Assembly (NCBI GenBank): GCA_003022505.1
Contig: PXTQ01000062.1
Coordinates: 1-23,058, forward strand
Length of the DNA: 23,058 bases
Origin: Bacteroidetes bacterium QS_8_64_10
GTDB lineage: Bacteria; Bacteroidota; Rhodothermia; Rhodothermales; Salinibacteraceae
Direction of reading: 5' to 3'
The position numbers and the translations under genes are program-made. Of this stretch, positions 17,026-23,058 are shown in pieces (positions within the stretch are counted from its first letter, which is position 1; each line of letters starts with the position of its first letter). The notes beneath the pieces were generated by a model. It saw nothing but the letters and a program-made list of their open reading frames with translations, ran no database searches and was not told the origin of the DNA.

Positions 17026-18195
17026 TCACGCCGCATTGCGCGCCACGAGGTCGTACTTGCGTCCCACGCGCCGGAAGGCGTCCAGGATGAAGTCCAGCTC
17101 CTCGTCGGAGTGCGTCGCCATGTACGAGCTGCGCATGAGCGCCTGCCCTTCCGGAAGCGGAAGCACATCTCCATGTCGCCGATTACAACCGGGATGATGG
17201 GCGTCTCGCTCTCCCACACGTCGAAGCCCAGCTCGCGGAAGCCGTTGCGCATGTAGTTGGAAATCTCGCGGAGGCGTTCCAGGCGTTCCGGCTCTTCTTG
17301 CAGGATGTCGAGGCACTTCAGCACCGTTGCCACGACGCTCGGTGGCATCGAAGCCGAGAAAATATGCGGCGAGCCGTCGTGGCGGATGTACTCGATCACG
17401 TCGTGGTCGCCCACCGCGAAGCCGCCAATCGCGGAGAACGTCTTCGAGAAGGTGCCCGTCGTGATGTGGGCGGCGGCGTCGAGGTCGTGGTAGGCCGCCG
17501 AGCCGCGCCCGTCCGGGCCGATAACGCCGACGGCGTGCGCGTCGTCGAGCATGAGGGCGGCGTCGAACTCGCGGCATAAGTCAATCAGTTCGGGCACCTG
17601 CGCAACCTTGCCGCTCATCGAGAAGACGCCGTCGGTGACGATGAGCTTGCCGGCGTCCGGTCGTTCGGCGTGGGCGCGCTTCATCTGGGTGCGCAGGTGG
17701 TCCATGTCGTTGTGGCGGTAGCACCACGTCGCCGCGGCCCGCCACGCCCTCGATCACCCCCATGTTGGTCATGTAGCCCGTCGAAAAGAGCACGCAGGCC
17801 TCCTCGTTCATAAAATCGGCCAGGCGCTCCTCCAGCTCCAGGTGCAGGTCCAGCGTGCCGTTCAAGAAGCGGCTGCCGGTGCAGCCCGTGCCGTACTTGC
17901 GGATCGCCTCGGCGGAGGCCTCCTGCACGCGCGGGTCGGCGGTGAGGCCGAGATAGTTGTTGGAGCCGGCCATCACGATCTCCTCGCCGTTCATGATGGC
18001 ACTTGTGCCCTCGTTGCGCTCTATCGGGCGGAAGTACGGATACAGATCCGCCGCTTTGATTTGCGCGTAATCCCCCGACGGCTTGAAGTACTCGTGGCAC
18101 TTCTCAAAGAGCGACGGTTCGTGCGAGGTGGCGGCGTGAGCGTCGTCGGAAGCCGGCAAGCCGTTCTGCCGATTCTTAAGGTCGGGCGTCGTCAT
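17026..18195 (-). CDS. spt: Serine palmitoyltransferase-like PLP enzyme, two internal gaps
   Basis: Member of the alpha-oxoamine synthase family; condenses serine with an acyl-CoA to 3-ketosphinganine, the first step of sphingolipid synthesis. The start is the ATG at 18195 (MTTPDLKNRQNG). Visible: YLGLTADPRVQEASAEAIRK, GTGCTGSRFLNGT, LMLDDAHAVGVIGPDGRG and the PLP lysine in TTGTFSKTFSAIGG (codon 17442-17444). The frame breaks at about 17720-17724 (GRGDVV joined to YRHNDMDHL) and at about 17150-17158 (MCFRF joined to PEGQALMRSSYM). Family members have about 20-25 residues at each point, and the first lost piece normally carries the cofactor-stacking histidine of the HASIxDG segment. As written the product would be inactive; a misassembled intact gene is the likelier explanation. 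KBL or BioF are alternatives, but the N-terminus and neighbours favour serine palmitoyltransferase. Confidence 0.85.
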
Positions 18196-18377
18196 GGCGG
18201 TTCCGTAGAATGGGAGAAAGCGAAAAAGAGAATGCGCGTTACGGTGCGCGGCCAAAATGCAACGATCTGACGTACAGACGAAGACCGCTGCGTGTTTACC
18301 TTGAAAAGCCGCGTATGTGCGATATGTTTGCCGCTGCGGAGGCGGCTATCGAAAGATCATCCTGCTTTTCATGAAGG

Positions 18378-19480
18378 TCATGCCTGCACGGGCCTCATCT
18401 CGGAGGCGGCGGGGCTGGAGCGAGAAGCGGCGGGATCGGCGTCCGGCAGGAAGCGCTCGATGCAGGCTACGGCGTCGTCGTTACCGCAGGTGCGCCAGTC
18501 AGCGAGGCGCGCTCGGTAGGCCGGCGCTTGCACCAGAAAGTCGCGGATGGCCTGTGAAGAGAGCGGTTCGCCGAGAACGGCCCGCCCCAGCCCTTCGCGC
18601 CAGAGCATCAGGGCGTTCAGCGCTTGCTCGAAGACGCCTCCGTTCGGCACGACCAGGAGCGGCTTGCCCAGGTGCAGCGCTTCGCTCATGAGCGTAAAGC
18701 CAGCGGTGCAGATAACGGCGCGGCTCGTCGCCAGGTCGCGCAGGAAGCCCTCCAGCGACGGCTCCTTGAACGTGACGTTATCATAATGACCGTCGTCGGG
18801 CGGATCGAAGTTGTAAGCGATAAAAGAGGCGTCCACCTCGCGGAGCGCCTGCGGAACGTGCCCCGTACCGTCGGTCTGATTGTAGTAGACCAGTACGTGA
18901 TCGCGCGTTTCGGGCGTCCGGCTGCGCACGGCGGATCGGAGGATGGGCGGGACGAGCGTCGCGCGTTCCGGGTGTTTCAGGTCGGGGAAGAAAAACGAGG
19001 TCAGCAGCACGTGCTCCGGGCGGCGCGGCGCGATGCACGAGATGACGGACTTCGTGAGCCAGGACGCCAGGCGATAGCGAGCGGGCAACAGGTAGTTCGT
19101 TTCCGTAAGCACCTGCTGGTGGTTGAGCGAGATCACGGGCACGCCGATCCGACGAGCGGCGCGCGGGGAGAACGCCTCGAAGTCCGTAATCACGAGGTCC
19201 GGGTCGTGCTCCTCGAACGAGTGCGCCAGGCTCCGCACGACGGAAGGGCCGTGCAGCACGGTCGACCAGTTTTCCCGGATTGTCCGGCCCAGACGCACCT
19301 CATTGTTTTCCATGACCTGCCGCAGGGCCGGCACCCGCAACACCGGCTCGTCCTTTGCTTCCAGCACGTCCTGCGCCGTACCGCCTCGTGCCCGTTCCGG
19401 CGCAGGGCTTCGGCGATGGCCATAGCCCGCGAGGTGTGCCCCCGGCCTTGTCCGCTAAGTGCGTAGATGACGGTTGCCAT
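18378..19480 (-). CDS. GT-B glycosyltransferase (MJ1255/VC2487-like), small N-terminal gap
   Basis: Starts at 19480 with MATVIYALSGQGRGHTSRAM, the glycine-rich N-terminal loop of GT-B enzymes related to UDP-GlcNAc transferases. The C-terminal donor site is visible in AVICTAGFTLMSEALHLGKP and LLVVPNGGVFEQALNA. Between RRNGHE and GGTAQDVLEAKDEP the frame changes at about 19384; a loss of about 16 bases would explain it, as homologues have a short strand there (VVFCCG-like). The product probably transfers a sugar to a lipid or surface acceptor on the cytoplasmic face. It precedes the serine palmitoyltransferase gene on the same strand with a gap of about 180 bases, which makes a sphingolipid or other envelope lipid a reasonable acceptor; that is inference. 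Confidence 0.8.
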
Positions 19481-19577
19481 GCAGTTTCGAGTTTCGACTT
19501 GCGATTTACGGGTTTCGGCGCGTACGCGGAGAGCACCAGCACGTGCCTTTCACAATGTCCAGTCCCTCGGCCACTCG
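19481..19577. repeat. Spacer with GTTTCGA/TTTCGACTTGCGATTT words
   Basis: GTTTCGAGTTTCGACTTGCG followed by ATTTACGGGTTTCGGC runs upstream of the glycosyltransferase start. It is the complement of the GAAAATCG/AAGTCG words upstream of dtd (14409-14445), placed in the same orientation relative to the gene start. Confidence 0.5.
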
Positions 19578-20213
19578 TCATTCGCCGAGCGTCACGGTGG
19601 CGCGCACGGCGAAGCCGCTGGAGCGGGGCGCTGCGCGCAGGCTGAGATCCTCGCTCACGTCAAATTGCAGCAGGTGAGCGCTCACGTAAGCATCCAGCAC
19701 AGTCAGCGCATAATATAAGCCGCTGCCAATAAAGAAAAGGTTACGGCTGCGCTTGGTGTTTTCACGACTTCTAAACAATGAGTTCTCATAGGTGCCTGGA
19801 TCAGCCTCCTCAGGGTTGGGCACGCCTTGCTCGCGGAGCGCTTGCAAGAAGGCGTCGCGGTCTTCTTTGTAGCGATTGTCGGCGGCAAACCAGTCTGCGT
19901 AGCGGTGCGCGCGCCGGTAAAATACGACTCGGCGCTGCATGTAGATGCCGTAGGCCAGGAGGCCGCTCAGCCCCGCGTAGACGAAGGGCAGCTTAACGTA
20001 CTGCCGGTTATAGATCTGCCCCCAGCCGGGGACGGAAGCTCGTCGGAGCGCGCCCTGTGGAGAGTGGTCGTCGGGCAGCCCCCCCGACACCGAGTCGGGC
20101 TGCTGCGCGACAGCAGGGAAAGGCGCCGCGACGAGAAGCACGGCGGCCAGCAGGCCAGCAAGACTTAAGCGAACGTGCCGTGCCGCGCGGGTATCAACCG
20201 AGACCTCTGGCAT
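19578..20213 (-). CDS. DUF5683 domain membrane protein
   Basis: A 211-residue protein with an N-terminal signal peptide (hydrophobic LAGLLAAVLLVAAPFPAVAQ, likely cut after AVA) and the DUF5683 hallmark ASVPGWGQIYNRQYVKLP near residue 60. Hydrophobic segments follow at FVYAGLSGLLAYGIYM and at NLFFIGSGLYYALTVLDAYV near the C-terminus. The function of the family is unknown; it is typical of Bacteroidota and is often found directly after parA and parB, exactly as here. It is probably located in the cell envelope. The gene appears intact. Confidence 0.88.
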   Translation of the reverse strand: MPEVSVDTRAARHVRLSLAGLLAAVLLVAAPFPAVAQQPDSVSGGLPDDHSPQGALRRASVPGWGQIYNRQYVKLPFVYAGLSGLLAYGIYMQRRVVFYRRAHRYADWFAADNRYKEDRDAFLQALREQGVPNPEEADPGTYENSLFRSRENTKRSRNLFFIGSGLYYALTVLDAYVSAHLLQFDVSEDLSLRAAPRSSGFAVRATVTLGE

Positions 20214-20391
20214 GAAAGGCTGTTGCTGTGAGCGCAGAAACGTAAAACGTATTGCGTAAAACGTAAAAGGTAGCCCCCTTACGCATTACGTTGTACGATT
20301 TACGCCTTGCTTCACACGTGCTGCGTTTCGCGTTGCGTGTTTTGCGTTCTTCATCTCACGTCGCACGTCCCACGTTTTACGTTACCCGCGT
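20214..20391. repeat. Dense ACGTAAAACG/TTTACG word repeats downstream of parB
   Basis: For about 150 bases variants of CGTAAAACGTATTGCGTAA and TTTACG, GCGTTTCGCGTTGCGTG and CACGTCGCACGTCCCACGTT follow one another. The piece at 20238-20259 is a 22-bp exact inverted match of 21382-21403 on the other side of parB. No gene or regular tandem unit. Confidence 0.7.
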
Positions 20392-21267
20392 CTACGTCTC
20401 GAGAATGAGATCCAGCAGGCGCTCCAGGTCTTCCTTCGAGTAGAATTCCAGCTCGACGGTGCCGCTGCCGTCCTTCTTCGGGCGGATGGCGACCTGCGTG
20501 CTGAGGCGTGAGCGCAGCAGCGGCCTCTTCGTCGCCGTCGTCCCGCTCCTCCTGCCAGGCGCGGACGCGCCGCTCCATCTCGCGCACCGACAGGTCCTCG
20601 TCTACCGCTTCTTTGAGCAGGCGGTACTGCGCGTCGGCGTCGTCTACGGTGATGAGCGCGCGAGCGTGGCCCACGGAGACGGTGCGGTCGCGCAGGGCCG
20701 CCTGAATGCGCGGCGGCAGCTTCAGGAGACGTAGGAAGTTCGATACCGTCGTGCGGTTTTTGCCCACCTTCTCGGCCACGTCGCTCTGCGTGAGGTCGCA
20801 CTCGTCGATCAGGCGCTGGTAGCCGAGCGCCACCTCCACCGGATTCAGTTCCTCGCGCTGCACGTTCTCCACGAGCGCCATCTCCAGCATCTGCTCGCTG
20901 TCGGCGTCGCGCACGTAGGCGGGCACGCGCTCCAGGTCTTCCTTCGAGTAGAATTCCAGCTCGACGGTGCCGCTGCCGTCCTTCTTCGGGCGGATGGCGA
21001 CCTGCGTGCTGAGGCGTGAGCGCAGAAGTCCTTGCGCGGCTGGTACGGGTTCGGGCGGATCTTGGCAACCTCGATCTCGGCCACCTTGCCCACCATCCGC
21101 TTGTGATCCTCGAAGCGGTAGAGACGACTTGAGGAAAGGTCGTTTTCCTGTTCTTTTTCGCCGCCTTCGCCGCCATTGGAGTCGTCGCGGTCTTGCTCTT
21201 TCTTCGCCTCGTCGGAACGCAAAAGCGCCTTGAGGCCGCGTCCGAGGGCTGCTTTGTTGGAAGCCAT
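20392..21267 (-). CDS. parB: Chromosome partitioning protein ParB, rearranged
   Basis: ParB binds parS sites near the origin, spreads as a CTP-dependent clamp and stimulates ParA. Start at 21267 (MASNKAALGRGLKALL); conserved KIRPNPYQPRKDF; then ALVENVQREELNPVEVALGY, the helix-turn-helix LTQSDVAEKVGKNRTTVSNF and VGHARAL; and the C-terminal dimer domain VAIRPKKDGSGTVELEFYSK with a stop at 20392. Between RKDF and VPAYVRDAD the expected segment of about 45 residues, including the CTP-binding GERR motif, is absent and replaced by a copy of the gene's own 3' end. A second frame change occurs at 20517, before the C-terminal domain. As written the protein could not work, though a viable cell would be expected to have a working copy, so an assembly error is suspected. 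Confidence 0.9.
20419..20517. repeat. 99-bp direct repeat, copy in the parB 3' end
   Basis: Exact 99-base match to 20927-21025, in the same orientation, offset by 508 bases. This copy is in its natural place, encoding the end of ParB (LRSRLSTQVAIRPKKDG onward). Confidence 0.95.
20927..21025. repeat. 99-bp direct repeat, ectopic copy in mid parB
   Basis: Exact copy of 20419-20517 placed where the N-terminal CTP-binding region should be. At its left edge the bases encoding LER (CTGGAGCGC) join in frame to VPAYVRD; the family sequence also has LER-like residues before VPAYV, so the junction shows microhomology. Confidence 0.95.
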
Positions 21268-21476
21268 GCTTTCAGGACTGAATGGTTGGAATGCTTAGCT
21301 ATGTGTGTTTTTACAGACAAGTTGGTACTGCTCTCAATCGAGCGTAAATCCGTAATGCGAAAACGTAAAAGAAAAGCTTCCTTACGCAATACGTTTTACG
21401 TTTTTGCGTTCGTCAAGCAGGCCAGAGGCAACAAAGTGCTAACAGTAGGATCTGATGATGCGGTGATTGCAAGAAG
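21268..21476. repeat. Spacer between parA and parB with ACGTTTTACG words
   Basis: Contains AATGCGAAAACGTAAAAG (21352-21369) and, at 21382-21403, the 22-bp exact inverted match of 20238-20259. The spacer is about 210 bases, unusually long for parA-parB. No parS-like palindrome (GTTTCACGTGAAAC) is visible here or elsewhere in the window. Confidence 0.65.
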
Positions 21477-22337
21477 TCACGATCCGAGCGTGAAGCCGGT
21501 GGCAGGCGTCTGCTGCGTCTCGTCGGGGACGGCTTCTTCAGCCACGCCGTCCTCGTCGTCGGAGGCCGGGGCGGGCGTGCCGTCTTCCAAAATCTCTTTG
21601 GCAAGAGCGATGTAGTTGCGCGCGCCCTTGCACGTCGAGTCGTAGAGCAGCACGGGCTGGCCGAAGCTGGGAGCCTCGGAGACGCGCACGTTGCGCCGCA
21701 CGATGGTCTCGAACACCTTGTCGCCGAAGTAGCGCCGCACCTCCTCGGCCACCTGGTTCGAGAGTCGGAGCCGCGTGTCGAACATCGTGAGCAAGACGCC
21801 CTCGATGTCCAGCTCCGGGTTCAGGTGCTGCCGCACGATCTTGACCGTATTGAGCAACTGGCCCAGCCCTTCAAGCGCGAAGTACTCGGCCTGCACGGGG
21901 ATGAGCACGCTGCTGGCCGCCGTCAGCGAGTTGAGCGTGAGCAGGCCCAGCGAGGGCGGGCAGTCGATCACGACGAACTCGTACTTGCGACGGGCGCGCT
22001 CCAGCGCCTTCTTCAGGATGCGCTCCCGTTCCGACACGTCGATCATCTCGATCTCCGCGCCCACCAGGTTGATGTGGCTCGGCACCACGTCCAGAAACGG
22101 CATCTCCGAGGAGATCACCGCGTCTTCCATGGGCACGTCGCCGATGAGCACCTCATAGATAGAGTTTTCGATCTCCTCAGGCTCCATCCCGATGCCGGAA
22201 GAGCAGTTGGCCTGGGGGTCAATGTCGATGAGCAGCGTCGGGTGCTCGATGGCGGCGAAGGAGGCCGCGAGGTTGATCGCGGTGGTGGTCTTTCCGACGC
22301 CTCCTTTCTGGTTGGCAACGGCGATGACTTTTCCCAT
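21477..22337 (-). CDS. parA: Chromosome partitioning ATPase ParA (Soj)
   Basis: Deviant Walker ATPase that binds DNA non-specifically as an ATP dimer and is driven by ParB to move origins apart. The 286-residue protein has the deviant Walker A KGGVGKTTT at residues 11-19, the aspartate segment LLIDIDPQANCSSGIG, Walker B FVVIDCPPSLGLLTLN, and the ParA end segment IVRRNVRVSEAPSFGQPVLLYD. An acidic C-terminal tail follows (ASDDEDGVAEEAVPDE). The ATG at 22337 gives MGKVIAVANQ, the standard start. It is first of the parA-parB-DUF5683 series; the gene is intact. Confidence 0.96.
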   Translation of the reverse strand: MGKVIAVANQKGGVGKTTTAINLAASFAAIEHPTLLIDIDPQANCSSGIGMEPEEIENSIYEVLIGDVPMEDAVISSEMPFLDVVPSHINLVGAEIEMIDVSERERILKKALERARRKYEFVVIDCPPSLGLLTLNSLTAASSVLIPVQAEYFALEGLGQLLNTVKIVRQHLNPELDIEGVLLTMFDTRLRLSNQVAEEVRRYFGDKVFETIVRRNVRVSEAPSFGQPVLLYDSTCKGARNYIALAKEILEDGTPAPASDDEDGVAEEAVPDETQQTPATGFTLGS

Positions 22338-22540
22338 GGCGGCGGGGCAGGCTACGTCCTCATTGAAACAGCCGGATGACGATCAGGGGCGGGGCCGTCT
22401 TGCGCGGCGGATGTGCTCTTAATTAGTTTCGCTATGAGCGGCGGAAGATGCAAGTCACCTACTCGGTCGTTACGATTTCTTGCGCTCAGACCCGCCCGTC
22501 AACTTACCGCAGATCTCACTCACCCGTTTCACGACTTCAC

Positions 22541-22636
22541 ATGAAAAAGTTGATCGTTGTACTCACTCTCCTCACGGCAACATTTTCCGCACGGGCGCAA
22601 CCGATCTGGACGGCACCGCAGAGCACGCCGCATTGA
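22541..22636 (+). CDS. Signal-peptide-only mini-ORF (remnant?)
   Basis: Encodes 31 residues: a textbook signal peptide (MKKLIVVLTLLTATFSARAQ) followed by PIWTAPQSTPH and a stop. The signal peptide quality suggests a real secreted protein whose body has been lost, by deletion or by a frame change as elsewhere in the window. I see no continuation in the other frames. It may alternatively be a chance open frame. Confidence 0.45.
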   Translation: MKKLIVVLTLLTATFSARAQPIWTAPQSTPH

Positions 22637-22777
22637 GCGTGCCGCTGCGGTAGAGGTTTCAGGTTAGCAAGTGGATCATACTAATTGCCTCGCACGCTCC
22701 GAACGCCCGGCGCGGCTGTTCGTATCGTACCGAAAGGATTGACCTTTGCTGCGCGCCTCTCACTATGCCGAAAAGCC

Positions 22778-23058
22778 ATGAGCCAGGACGTCGAACGCAG
22801 GATCCGAAACGCACAACCCGAAACGCGACCTGCCCGTGCCCCCCGGCGACAAGCTCACGCGCGCGGAGTTCGAGCGCCGCTACGAGGCTATGCCACCGCA
22901 TGAAGGCCGAACGCATCAACGGAATCGTCTACATGCCTTCACCCGTCCGCGTCAAACATCACGGAGAACCCACGGCTCACATTCAAACCTGGCTCGGCGT
23001 CTACACGGCGGCCACGCCGGGTGTGGAAACAGCTAACGATTCTACCATTCACCTCGGC
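22778..23058 (+). pseudogene. Uma2-family (DUF820) endonuclease-like gene, two frame changes, 3' end outside window
   Basis: Reading across breaks gives MSQDVERRIRNAQPET, then DLPVPPGDKLTRAEFERRYEAMP, then MKAERINGIVYMPSPVRVKHHGEPTAHIQTWLGVYTAATPG, running to the window end. This is the N-terminal half of the Uma2 family (COG4636), predicted PD-(D/E)XK nuclease folds of unclear function, often in many copies in Bacteroidota, cyanobacteria and planctomycetes. The three pieces are in three different frames, changing at about 22822-22832 and 22893-22899, each needing one base removed or a 3n+2 loss. The start at 22778 is by similarity. Confidence 0.75.

Noticed and set aside
20214..20391. CRISPR array
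   Set aside because: The repeats are degenerate, of variable spacing and without unique spacers of constant length; no cas genes are near.
20238..21403. parS-like centromere sites in the spacers around parB
   Set aside because: No palindrome resembling GTTTCACGTGAAAC is present; the repeats there have a different sequence.

Overview
The window looks like chromosome from a high-GC member of the Bacteroidota, most likely a Rhodothermales/Salinibacter-type organism. The grounds are the ParA-ParB-DUF5683 gene order, a serine palmitoyltransferase of the Bacteroidota type, a very large RHS protein of the kind common in this phylum, and start codons without Shine-Dalgarno sequences, with rpsU as the exception. 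This placement is inference; no rRNA is present.

Layout: 1-2020 holds the 3' end of a transketolase gene (+) facing tenA (-), which is preceded by a TPP riboswitch. 2021-9140 is an RHS polymorphic-toxin locus (-): a giant RHS gene, a glycine-zipper toxin-like tip, a two-helix membrane protein that is a candidate immunity protein, and an orphan RHS C-terminal remnant. 9140-9847 has no gene I can support. 9848-11543 holds a small XRE regulator and tryptophanase (-). 11818-14913 holds housekeeping genes: rarA (+), rpsU (-), rdgB (+) and dtd (+). 14936-22337 is a block of minus-strand genes which, in transcription order, are parA, parB, a DUF5683 protein, a glycosyltransferase, a serine palmitoyltransferase, a GNAT-fold acyltransferase (possible bacterial ceramide synthase) and a HAD phosphatase. 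The window ends with a signal-peptide-only mini-ORF and the start of a broken Uma2-type gene.

Two features run through the whole window. First, many genes are interrupted by short missing pieces or frame changes, including housekeeping genes (rarA, parB, serine palmitoyltransferase, glycosyltransferase, uma2, five breaks in rhs, and probably the riboswitch). parB also carries an exact 99-bp copy of its own 3' end in its middle. So many intact-looking but broken housekeeping genes are easier to explain by a faulty draft assembly than by gene decay, though true micro-deletions cannot be excluded from the sequence alone. Second, nearly every intergenic gap carries degenerate word-like short repeats of several families, including a 22-bp exact inverted pair flanking parB.

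Functional links: serine palmitoyltransferase and the GNAT protein suggest sphingolipid synthesis, with the glycosyltransferase upstream a possible decorator. ParA and ParB serve chromosome segregation. The RHS locus suggests contact-dependent competition.
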